Source of the DNA: a virus
Length of the DNA stretch: 22,184 nt
Virus record (IMG/VR): IMGVR_UViG_3300009149_000321
Coordinates: 1 to 22,184 of that record
Strand: one strand, 5' to 3'
Below the pieces are notes generated by a model that saw nothing but the letters and a program-made list of their open reading frames with translations, did no database searches and was not told where the DNA came from. Below, piece after piece: positions 14,700-21,529 of this stretch. Made by a program: the position numbers and the translations under genes. Position 1 is the first letter of the stretch, and every line of letters starts with the position of its first letter.

Positions 14700-15251
14700 A
14701 TGGCAACGCTACAACAACAATATAACTTAATTAAAGAAGGCAAAGGAGATAAAAATTTTTTCCTTAAACAAGCCATAAACCAATTCCCAGAGTTTATAAC
14801 TGTACATAATACATTTGATCAAACAGTTAGTATTTTAAAAGGTAAAAGCATTATCTCCGAAGGAGCTGGTGGTGTAACTACTGGTAGAAAAGATTGGTTT
14901 AAAATCTTTGAAGCTGAAGTTAAGGCTCATAATAAAGAAACTGAAAAAGAATTAGTTGACTTAGAAACTAAAAACTTTGACTATAAAGACAAAAAGAATA
15001 TTGATAATGTTTATGGTCAATCTTTCTTGATTGGTTATTTAGCTGAAATGGGTGATCCTAAAAACGCTAAAAAAACAGTAGATGAATTAAAAGCTATTGT
15101 AGCTAAAAACATGGCTAAAGATGCTAACTACTATGCTAAAAATGGTATGTTTGGTGTTAAAGGAATTGGTTTAGAAACTTCAACTGAACCTAAAGCACCT
15201 AAAGGTAAATACAAAGCAAGTGGTTACGGTGATTTAGACAAGAAAAAATAA
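14700..15251 (+). CDS. Hypothetical prohead-core-region protein
   Basis: This 183-residue, Lys-rich, mostly helical protein begins MATLQQQYNLIKEGKGDKNF, with the phage-typical FFLKQAINQFPEFI following. The middle contains a helical KTVDELKAIVAKNMAKDANY stretch. The tail (PKAPKGKYKASGYGDLDKKK) is basic and flexible. The stop overlaps the protease start (TAATG), so it is translated together with gp21. In T4 the genes directly before 21 are 67 and 68, small prohead-core proteins needed for correct head shape. A matching role here is suggested only by position and size. There is an I-S-E motif at residues about 53-55 that the protease might cut. Confidence 0.8.
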   Translation: MATLQQQYNLIKEGKGDKNFFLKQAINQFPEFITVHNTFDQTVSILKGKSIISEGAGGVTTGRKDWFKIFEAEVKAHNKETEKELVDLETKNFDYKDKKNIDNVYGQSFLIGYLAEMGDPKNAKKTVDELKAIVAKNMAKDANYYAKNGMFGVKGIGLETSTEPKAPKGKYKASGYGDLDKKK

Positions 15252-15856
15252 TGAAACAAGTATTAATTGAAACCATACCATTTACAATTGGTCGTACCCA
15301 ATTGCATGAGGGAATGAAAGCTCCATCTGGTAATCCTTTAGTTGTAGGTATTTTAGCTACTGCTGAAGTAAAAAATGGTAATGGTAGATATTATGCTAAA
15401 GAGTTATGGGAAAGGGAAATTGATAAATATCAAGAAGTTATTAAACAAAATAGAGCAACAGGCGAATTAGATCATCCTGAATCCTCTATTATTTCTCTTA
15501 AAAATGTTTCTCATATTATTAGAGATTGTTGGTGGGATGGAGATAAAGTAATGGGTAAAATAGAAATACTACCTACCACCTCTGGAAATATTTTAAAAGC
15601 ACTTATTGATAATAATGTAACAGTAGGTGTATCATCTCGTGGAATGGGTTCATTAAAAGAAATTAGTGAAGGCACATTAGAAGTACAAGATGATTTTGAA
15701 CTACTATGTTGGGACTTCGTATCAACACCTTCAAACCCAGGTTCATATATGCACCTAGTTAAAGAAGGTAAAGAAGTTAATACATACCAATATGGTAAAG
15801 TTAACGGATTATTATCCGAAATTCTTTGCGCAAACGGCTCTTGCCCTGTTTTTTAA
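15251..15856 (+). CDS. 21: Prohead core scaffold protease, T4 gp21-like
   Basis: This 201-residue serine protease (MEROPS S80 type) is trapped inside the prohead, where it digests the core and trims the capsid protein so that DNA can enter. GELDHP at residues 71-76 supplies the catalytic His75, matching GELNHP in T4 gp21. GVSSRGMGS (126-134) supplies the nucleophilic Ser, matching GVSSRGLGS. The WWDGDKVMGKIEIL segment between them is also conserved. The N-terminus (MKQVLIETIPFT) resembles that of T4 gp21 (LLIETWG). It is about 10 residues shorter than T4's. The last residues contain two Cys (CANGSC). Its expected cleavage rule (L/I-x-E) is met by sites in gp22, gp23 and several small proteins here. 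Confidence 0.95.
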   Translation: MKQVLIETIPFTIGRTQLHEGMKAPSGNPLVVGILATAEVKNGNGRYYAKELWEREIDKYQEVIKQNRATGELDHPESSIISLKNVSHIIRDCWWDGDKVMGKIEILPTTSGNILKALIDNNVTVGVSSRGMGSLKEISEGTLEVQDDFELLCWDFVSTPSNPGSYMHLVKEGKEVNTYQYGKVNGLLSEILCANGSCPVF

Positions 15857-16014
15857 ACCCTTTGCGATTTTAAAAAATCTTTATATACGTATACCTGACA
15901 ATATACCATTTTCTATATGGTATCGAGATTTTTAATATCTATTACGCTTCGACATTAGTCAATAATAAGCGTACTTCCAACACAATTTAATTGAGGAAAA
16001 AACTAAAAAAAAGT
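15857..16014 (+). promoter_or_regulatory. Structured leader/promoter region before the scaffold gene
   Basis: This 158-base gap is the longest in the window. It holds a perfect 10-bp palindrome TATACGTATA (15884-15893), a 7-bp inverted repeat ATACCAT/ATGGTAT (15903-15909 with 15917-15923) and a second 7-bp inverted repeat TACGCTT/AAGCGTA (15943-15949 with 15967-15973). A purine/A-rich stretch then leads to the ATG. Neither hairpin is followed by a clean T-tract, so they are not obvious terminators. The region probably contains the promoter or mRNA-stability leader for the highly expressed gp22-gp23 unit. No consensus promoter can be assigned with confidence. Confidence 0.5.
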
Positions 16015-17325
16015 ATGGCAAACAGAGACTTACTCAAAGAAGCCATTGCCGATGCTAAAGCTGTTAAGGAAACAGCCATCGCCAATGCAAAAGCTGCTTT
16101 GGAAGAGGCCTTTGCTCCACGTATGCAAGAATTGTTAAAAGTAAAACTTGAAGAAATGGACAAAGACATTGAAGAAGCAGAAGAAGTAACTGAGGGAGAT
16201 GACATTTACGAAACTGAGGACAACATGGAAGAAGCTATGGGTGATACCATGGAAGAAGCTATGGACGACAAAGTTGAAGAAAACGAAGTTGATCTTGAGG
16301 AACTTCTAAGAGAATTAGATGAATTAGAAGAAGAAGATTCAGTAGAAGAAACCGAAGAACCAGTAATGGAAGCTGAGGAAGAAGAAGCTGAGGAAATGGA
16401 GGACACAGAAGAGGAAGAAATCGACCTTGAAAACATGTCTGAAGATGACCTTAAGAAATTTATCGAAGATGTAATCGCAGACATGGTTGAAGCTGGTGAA
16501 TTAGAAGCTGGTGAAGGCATGGAAGGCGAAGAAGAAGATGAAGAAGAAGGTGAAGAAGAAGTAGAAATTAACGAACGTAAAAAGTACGGTGGTAACAAAG
16601 GTGACGTTCCTGCTGCTAAACGTGGTGACAAAAAAGACATTGCTGAAGAAGAAGGTGCTGAAGATGAAATCGCTGCTGCTTTAAACAAAGTACACGATGA
16701 CAAGTCTTTAGATTCTGAACCAGAAATCAAGAAAGCATTAGCTGATCTTGAGAAGAAAGTTCATGAAGGTGCAGATCTTGAGGAAGGTCAAATTAATGAA
16801 GGGTACGGAGTATTCTTACCTATTATTAAGATGATTGCTGCCAAGTTTGGAATTGGAATGGCAGGTGCAACAGTAGTAGCTGGTATGATACCATTTACGG
16901 CTATTGCTACCGGAGCAGTAACTGCGGTTATGATCGCTAAAGCTGTTAAAGCCTACAAAGAAAAGAAAGCAGCTGGTGATCTAGCAGAAGCTCTTAAAAC
17001 CGTTGAAATTCTAAAAACTGAACTTAACGAGGTTAATCTTTTTAATTCTAAGTTACTTTACACAAACAAAATCTTTAAAGCTAAGAACTTAACCGAAGCT
17101 CAGAAAGTTAAAGTATTAACTACTTTTGACAAAGCTGAGACAGTAAAAGAAGTTAAGCTTATCTATGAAACCTTATCAGAAGGATTCACTTCTAAGAAAG
17201 CTCCTATGAATGAGTCATTAATCCGTGGTGGTGCCTCTAAAGCTGCTGGTGTAGCTACTAAGAAGCCAATTATGGAAGCTAATGACCAGGTTGCTAGATG
17301 GCAAAAATTAGCCGGTATTAAATAA
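16015..17325 (+). CDS. 22: Prohead core scaffold protein, T4 gp22-like, with hydrophobic insert
   Basis: This 436-residue protein, read from the ATG at 16015 (MANRDLLKEAIADAKAVKE), forms the major scaffold around which the capsid shell assembles; gp21 then digests it. The TTG at 15991 would add only eight basic residues and is not needed. Residues 1-50 are a helical Ala-rich segment and about 51-185 are extremely acidic (Glu/Asp runs). The C-terminal part (LNEVNLFNSKLLYTNKIF, NLTEAQKVKVLTTFDKAE, then VARWQKLAGIK) is the conserved end of gp22-type cores. Unusually, residues about 264-312 form a long hydrophobic Ala/Gly/Val/Ile segment (FLPIIKMIAAKFGIGMAGA onward), preceded by a QINE-G protease-like site. 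T4 gp22 has no such segment. The codon use is richer in C-ending codons than neighbouring genes. Confidence 0.92.
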   Translation: MANRDLLKEAIADAKAVKETAIANAKAALEEAFAPRMQELLKVKLEEMDKDIEEAEEVTEGDDIYETEDNMEEAMGDTMEEAMDDKVEENEVDLEELLRELDELEEEDSVEETEEPVMEAEEEEAEEMEDTEEEEIDLENMSEDDLKKFIEDVIADMVEAGELEAGEGMEGEEEDEEEGEEEVEINERKKYGGNKGDVPAAKRGDKKDIAEEEGAEDEIAAALNKVHDDKSLDSEPEIKKALADLEKKVHEGADLEEGQINEGYGVFLPIIKMIAAKFGIGMAGATVVAGMIPFTAIATGAVTAVMIAKAVKAYKEKKAAGDLAEALKTVEILKTELNEVNLFNSKLLYTNKIFKAKNLTEAQKVKVLTTFDKAETVKEVKLIYETLSEGFTSKKAPMNESLIRGGASKAAGVATKKPIMEANDQVARWQKLAGIK

Positions 17326-17352
17326 AAAACAAAAAAATAAAAAACAAAAACA
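17326..17352 (+). promoter_or_regulatory. A-rich, non-Shine-Dalgarno leader of the capsid gene
   Basis: The 27 bases between the scaffold stop and the capsid ATG are A with a few C and one T (AAAACAAAAAAATAAAAAAC and on), with no G at all. No Shine-Dalgarno sequence is possible here. Highly expressed Bacteroidota genes typically have such unstructured A-rich leaders, so this is the best host clue in the window. Confidence 0.7.
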
Positions 17353-19035
17353 ATGTCACAAGTACAACAATTATTAGAGAGCGCTGCAGGTTCTTGGAAG
17401 AATTTGCAAAGCGACGCAGCCAAATTGGCTGGTAAGTGGACTAAGACTGGTTTATTGGAAGGTTTAGGCGAGATTGAAAAAAATAACATGTCAGTCTTGT
17501 TGGAAAACCAAGCCAAGCAATTAGTAACTGAAACACAAAACATCATTTCTACTAACTCATATTTTACTTCTGGTACTCAGGGTGAGAACTGGGCGGGTAT
17601 TGCTTTACCATTAGTACGTAAGGTATTCGGAACTATCGTAGAAAAAGAATTTGTTAGTGTTCAACCAATGATCATGACTTCAGGTCTTGTGTTCTTCTTG
17701 GATTTCCAATATGGAGATACTAAGAACCCATTCACTGCTGGTGATTCTTTATACGGTACTAGAAACGCTTCTGGTGAGTTCCCATTCCAAACTACTGAAA
17801 CTGCTGGTGGTTTGTATGGTACTGGTAGATTCACTTATTCTACTAACCAAACTTCATCTGTAGTAACTGTAACTTCAGCTTCAAACTTCAGTTCAGCTTC
17901 TTTCCAAGATGTAAATTTTGATTCTACTTACTCAGCTTCTGTAGCTAGAGGTGAGATCAAGAAAATTGCTATCTCTGCTTCAACTACTAACTTAGCTGAC
18001 TTCGATCCAGATGCTGTACGTGGTTTCATTATCACTTCAGGTTCAGAAATCGTTGCTGCTGATAACTTACAACAGTTTGCTAATTACGATTACACTAACA
18101 ACACTATTAACTTCTTCGTAACTGCTTCAGTTGCTGAATTGAACCCACCAGCTGGTGTTGGTGCTATGACAATCTTCTACAACAAGAAGACTACTGACCA
18201 GTACAGAGGTGATTTCGAAGATTCAAGCTCATACGCTGTTCCAAACGCTGCTTCTGCAACTACTATCTCTATCCCACAGATTAACGTTAAGATGCAGTCA
18301 CAAGCTATTACTGCTAAAACTAAGAAGTTGAAGGCTGTATGGACTCCTGAGTTTGCTCAAGACTTAGCTGCTTACCAAAACATCGATGCTGAAGCTGAAT
18401 TGACTAACATCATGAGTGAGTACATTTCAATGGAAATTGATTTGGAAATCTTAGATATGTTGATCGAAGATGCTGCTGCTGGAACTGAGTATTGGTCAGC
18501 TGTTAACAACACTGTAATCACTGGTTCTGGAGCTACAAACGCTCCTCAAACTTTGGCCTCAGGTTTCTACAACACTCAAGGTCAGTGGTTCGCTACTTTG
18601 GGAACTAAGTTACAAAAGTTAAGCAACAGAATCCACCAGTTAACTCTTCGTGGAGGTGCTAACTTCATCGTAACTTCTCCTACAGTTGCTACTGTGTTAG
18701 AGTCAATCCCAGGATTTGCTGCTAACTCAAACGGTGATGCTGCTCAAATGGAATATGCTTTCGGTGTACAGAAAGTTGGTGCCTTGAATAACAGATATAC
18801 TGTTTACAAGAACCCATACATGACTGAAAACTTGATCTTAATGGGCTACAAAGGTTCACAATTCTTGGAAACTGGTGCTGTATTTGCTCCATACATTCCA
18901 TTAATCATGACTCCATTGGTGTACGATCCTGATACCTTCACTCCACGTAAAGGTTTATTGACTCGTTACGCTAAGAAGATGTTACGTCCTGAATTCTACG
19001 CTAAGGTGTATGTTCATGGATTGAACACTATCTAA
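17353..19035 (+). CDS. 23: Major capsid protein, T4 gp23-like
   Basis: This 560-residue shell protein is somewhat longer than T4 gp23 (521). Its N-terminal propeptide aligns by eye with that of gp23: GLLEGLGEIEKNN and LLENQAKQL correspond to T4's PLLEGEGLPEIANSK and IFENQEKDF. The predicted maturation cut is after LVTE (residue 60), against FLTE65 in T4. The HK97-like body follows, with VRKVFGTIVEKEFVSVQPM early and a conserved C-terminal region (FAPYIPLIMTPLVYDPDTF, then GLLTRYAKKMLRPEFYAKV). A Ser/Thr-rich stretch at about residues 140-300 probably holds the inserted surface domain. Codon choice (AAC, TTC, GAC frequent) differs from most neighbours and fits very high expression. A strong terminator follows after 24 bases. 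Confidence 0.97.
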   Translation: MSQVQQLLESAAGSWKNLQSDAAKLAGKWTKTGLLEGLGEIEKNNMSVLLENQAKQLVTETQNIISTNSYFTSGTQGENWAGIALPLVRKVFGTIVEKEFVSVQPMIMTSGLVFFLDFQYGDTKNPFTAGDSLYGTRNASGEFPFQTTETAGGLYGTGRFTYSTNQTSSVVTVTSASNFSSASFQDVNFDSTYSASVARGEIKKIAISASTTNLADFDPDAVRGFIITSGSEIVAADNLQQFANYDYTNNTINFFVTASVAELNPPAGVGAMTIFYNKKTTDQYRGDFEDSSSYAVPNAASATTISIPQINVKMQSQAITAKTKKLKAVWTPEFAQDLAAYQNIDAEAELTNIMSEYISMEIDLEILDMLIEDAAAGTEYWSAVNNTVITGSGATNAPQTLASGFYNTQGQWFATLGTKLQKLSNRIHQLTLRGGANFIVTSPTVATVLESIPGFAANSNGDAAQMEYAFGVQKVGALNNRYTVYKNPYMTENLILMGYKGSQFLETGAVFAPYIPLIMTPLVYDPDTFTPRKGLLTRYAKKMLRPEFYAKVYVHGLNTI

Positions 19036-19059
19036 TAATTAGATTAGAGTCTTATAAAG

Positions 19060-19089
19060 AAGCCCCGAGAAATCGGGGCTTTTTTTTTT
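19060..19089 (+). terminator. Rho-independent terminator after the capsid gene
   Basis: The stem AGCCCCGA (19061-19068) pairs perfectly with TCGGGGCT (19073-19080) across a GAAA tetraloop, followed by nine T residues from 19081. It closes the head-gene transcript and separates it from the DDAH-Psd-PhoH cassette. Confidence 0.95.
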
Positions 19090-19147
19090 ACTAGTATAGG
19101 TCTATATAATATGTATAGGTAACACAAGTTATATAAATAAAAACATT
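19090..19147 (+). promoter_or_regulatory. Probable promoter region of the DDAH-Psd-PhoH cassette
   Basis: This 58-base gap lies between a strong terminator and a gene start, so it must carry a promoter unless readthrough is used. It contains a direct repeat GTATAGGT (19094-19101 and 19113-19120, 19 bases apart), an imperfect palindrome TATAGGTCTATA (19095-19106), and TATAAATA on the + strand (19132-19139), identical to the T4 late-promoter core. That core is only 8 bases before the ATG, so a transcript started from it would be nearly leaderless. The A-rich end AAATAAAAACATT suits a non-Shine-Dalgarno start. Confidence 0.5.
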
Positions 19148-20062
19148 ATGAAAGAGACCCCAAGTCAGTTACCTATCCAAAGTTATGTAATGAACTTTCC
19201 ATTTACCTTATCCACATCTGATCCTAATAATATTTGGATGCAAGAGCTGAGCGATGAAGAACTCCAAATCAACAGACCTAAAGCATACAAGCAATTTATG
19301 GACTTGTATAATTTTATGGCTGGTCAATCATTAGTACATTTACTCCCATCTGAAGGAAATTTCCAAGATCAAGTTTATGTAGCAAATTTAGGTTTACAAT
19401 TACCTCACATTAAAGATGAGAACCATATTTTATTATCAAACTTTACATCAGACCCTCGCAAAGGTGAAGAATTGGTTGGTGAGAAATTTTTCCAACAAAT
19501 GGGTTATAAAACTCACATCTCTCCTTACAAATGGGAAGGTGAAGCTGATATCAAATATCTTTATGATAATGTTTATATTGGGGGTTATGGTATTCGTTCC
19601 AATATTAAGACTTATGAGTGGATGGAAAAAAACTTTGATATGGATATTATCAAGGTAGCAATGACTGATGAATATTTATATCATTTAGATTGTTCAATCT
19701 TTCCATTAAATCAAGACAAAACTTTAATTTGTACTGAACTGTTCGACCCTCAAGAGGTAGCGCAAATAGAACAGTATACTGAAATTATAGACGTAAATAT
19801 TGATTATGCCTTGGGCGGAATGACAAACTCTGTACGCTTAGGAAACATGATTTTATGTGCGTCAAATATTGCTGAAATGAAAAAGTCTCATGAATATTAT
19901 GAGGCTGAAAAACATAAAATTGAATCATTAGAAAAAATTTGTTCTGATGAAGGTATGGAACCAGTAATTTTCAACCTCTCAGAATATATGAAATCAGGTG
20001 CTATGTTATCATGTATGGTAATGCATTTGAATAGAGTTGACCATAATAAAACGTTATTATAA
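19148..20062 (+). CDS. Dimethylarginine dimethylaminohydrolase-like guanidine-modifying enzyme
   Basis: This 304-residue member of the amidinotransferase/DDAH/arginine deiminase fold hydrolyses or transfers groups from guanidino compounds through a Cys thioester. The active-site series is in order: an acidic D74 in QDQVYVANLG, the E-G-E-A-D block at 130-134, H179 in YLYHLDCSIFP, an ALGGMTNSVRLG loop (221-232), and C289 in SGAMLSCMVMHLNR. The last matches the GG-x-x-S-C-x-x-x-x-x-x-R context of the nucleophilic Cys. The exact substrate (arginine, methylarginine, citrulline-like or agmatine-like) cannot be read from the sequence. It is the first gene of a cassette after the capsid terminator. 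Its stop overlaps the start of the decarboxylase gene, implying linked expression. It is not a standard T4 gene, so it is a likely acquired host-type metabolic gene. Confidence 0.85.
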   Translation: MKETPSQLPIQSYVMNFPFTLSTSDPNNIWMQELSDEELQINRPKAYKQFMDLYNFMAGQSLVHLLPSEGNFQDQVYVANLGLQLPHIKDENHILLSNFTSDPRKGEELVGEKFFQQMGYKTHISPYKWEGEADIKYLYDNVYIGGYGIRSNIKTYEWMEKNFDMDIIKVAMTDEYLYHLDCSIFPLNQDKTLICTELFDPQEVAQIEQYTEIIDVNIDYALGGMTNSVRLGNMILCASNIAEMKKSHEYYEAEKHKIESLEKICSDEGMEPVIFNLSEYMKSGAMLSCMVMHLNRVDHNKTLL

Positions 20063-20802
20063 TGGCACAAACATTAGAAGATTGGTTAAACGGTGAGGTT
20101 AAAGAACTCTCTAAACTGCCTGTAGGTGAGCTAAGTAACACATTTTTCTTTAGAGATCCTATCCGTCCAAATTACATTGACCATGAACATTTCTATAGTC
20201 CAGCTGATGGAACCATCTTGTACCAAAAAGTTGTCCAACCAGATGAAGCAGTTGTAGAAATTAAAGGTATGAATTATACCTTAAAAGACGTAATGGGAAA
20301 TGATGAATATGATAAACCATCCTTAGTGATTGGTATTTTTATGTCATTCTATGATGTTCATATTAATAGAATTCCTTATGGAGGAATATTAACTTATGAA
20401 CATTTAGAGCCTATTGAGTCTACAAACTTACCTATGTTGGCGGTTGAGAAGGACATTCTAAATCAGGTAGTTAACCCGAACAACATGGAGTATTTAAAGT
20501 ACAATGAACGTATGTTTAACCAAATATATGTTCCTTCTTTAAACTACACATATTATTTAATACAAATAGCCGATGAAGACGTAAATGTAATTGCTCCATT
20601 TAAGAAGCAATTAGATCTTTGTGCTCAAAATGAAAGATTTAGTCTAATTAGATGGGGCTCTCAAGTAGATCTAGTATTACCACTAGATGGGAGGTTTGAA
20701 TTCGAGACAGTGTTAGACAATGCTATGCATGTTAATGCTGGACTTGATAAATTAGTAAAAATTAATGTAAAAAATAATGACATCAAAACCACACACCGAT
20801 GA
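20062..20802 (+). CDS. psd: Phosphatidylserine decarboxylase-like pyruvoyl enzyme
   Basis: This 246-residue enzyme of the Psd family converts phosphatidylserine to phosphatidylethanolamine at the inner membrane. Family motifs in order are FFFRDPIRP (28-36), FYSPADGTI (44-52, with D49), IGIFMSFYDVHINRIP (90-105, with H100) and FSLIRWGSQVDLVLP (193-207). The last contains the Gly199-Ser200 bond where self-cleavage creates the pyruvoyl cofactor on Ser200. The Asp, His and Ser residues needed for maturation are all present, so it is predicted to be active. The length suits the shorter Psd class without N-terminal membrane segments. A related decarboxylase acting on another amino-alcohol lipid cannot be excluded. 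It overlaps the DDAH-like gene by one base and the phoH gene by 26 bases, indicating one operon. Psd is not a T4 gene. Confidence 0.88.
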   Translation: MAQTLEDWLNGEVKELSKLPVGELSNTFFFRDPIRPNYIDHEHFYSPADGTILYQKVVQPDEAVVEIKGMNYTLKDVMGNDEYDKPSLVIGIFMSFYDVHINRIPYGGILTYEHLEPIESTNLPMLAVEKDILNQVVNPNNMEYLKYNERMFNQIYVPSLNYTYYLIQIADEDVNVIAPFKKQLDLCAQNERFSLIRWGSQVDLVLPLDGRFEFETVLDNAMHVNAGLDKLVKINVKNNDIKTTHR

Positions 20803-21511
20803 GGTGCATAGACAACAAAGAGTGATAAAAAATCCTATTAAATTCAAAATTCAACTTAACGAAGAGCAAAAATTAGCTAAAGAAGAAATACTAAATAATA
20901 CTTTAACCTTATTAGCAGGTTCAGCTGGTTCAGGTAAAACATTATTAGCAGTTCAAGTAGCTTTAGATGGTCTTATAAGAAGACATTACGAAAAAATTAT
21001 TATAACTAGACCAACAGTGTCTAAAGAAGAAATAGGATTTCTACCAGGAGACTTAAGAGAAAAAATGGATCCTTGGATACAACCTATCTACCAAAACATG
21101 TATGCTCTTTATGATAAAGAAAAAGTAGAAAAACTTATTGAAGACGGAAAAATTGAAATTGTACCTTTAGCCTTTATGAGAGGTAGAACATTTTTAGATT
21201 CTTGCATTATTGTAGATGAGGCCCAAAACGTCACCCACGAACAGATGGAAATGATTGCTACTCGTATTGGTTTACGAAGCAAAATGATTGTTTGCGGAGA
21301 TGACCACCAGGTAGACTTAAAAGCAAAACGTGATTCTGGTTTTAGATTCTTATACACAGCTGCTCGTAAAGTAAAAAATATGACTGCTATTACTTTAAAA
21401 CAAAATCATAGAGACCCGATTGTACAAGATTTGATAAATATTTATGAAGAGGCAGCAGAACAAGGTCTTAATTTAGGAACCTCAGGAACTAACGGAACTT
21501 CAAAGAGATAA
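20777..21511 (+). CDS. phoH: PhoH-like P-loop ATPase
   Basis: This 244-residue PhoH-family ATPase has Walker A LLAGSAGSGKTLLA (45-58), Walker B CIIVDEAQN (143-151) and the sensor-like IVCGDDHQVDL (171-181). TRPTVSKEEIGFLPGDLREK lies between them, the diagnostic PhoH block. The fold is like that of superfamily 1 helicases, and PhoH proteins have been linked to phosphate starvation and RNA handling. In marine phages phoH is one of the most common auxiliary genes, with no settled function. The last 20 residues are Gly/Thr/Asn-rich and probably flexible. The start lies 26 bases inside the psd gene, so its translation is coupled. The stop is fused to a junction decamer. Confidence 0.94.
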   Translation: MTSKPHTDEVHRQQRVIKNPIKFKIQLNEEQKLAKEEILNNTLTLLAGSAGSGKTLLAVQVALDGLIRRHYEKIIITRPTVSKEEIGFLPGDLREKMDPWIQPIYQNMYALYDKEKVEKLIEDGKIEIVPLAFMRGRTFLDSCIIVDEAQNVTHEQMEMIATRIGLRSKMIVCGDDHQVDLKAKRDSGFRFLYTAARKVKNMTAITLKQNHRDPIVQDLINIYEEAAEQGLNLGTSGTNGTSKR

Positions 21512-21520
21512 TATTTATAA
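21511..21520 (+). promoter_or_regulatory. Junction decamer ATATTTATAA (copy 5), with + strand TATAAATA
   Basis: This is an exact copy fused to the phoH stop codon and 9 bases before the ATG at 21530. Here the following bases also create TATAAATA on the + strand (21516-21523), the T4 late-promoter core in the direction of the genes. It is therefore the best late-promoter candidate of the five copies. Confidence 0.4.
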
Positions 21521-21529
21521 ATAAATACA

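Noticed and set aside
16206-16730. Long minus-strand open frame opposite the scaffold gene, Ser-rich
   Set aside because: It is the complement of the Glu/Asp codon runs of gp22 (GAA/GAG read backwards as TTC/CTC and shifted to Ser codons). It has no independent start context and no other minus-strand gene exists nearby.
19416-19658. 80-residue + strand frame inside the DDAH-like gene
   Set aside because: It is an out-of-frame shadow of a gene with clear conserved motifs and has no start context of its own.
3751-21520. Minus-strand late promoters from the TATAAATA complement of the junction decamer
   Set aside because: No genes lie on the minus strand, so antisense promoters at every junction make little sense. 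The motif is reported only as an unexplained junction signal.
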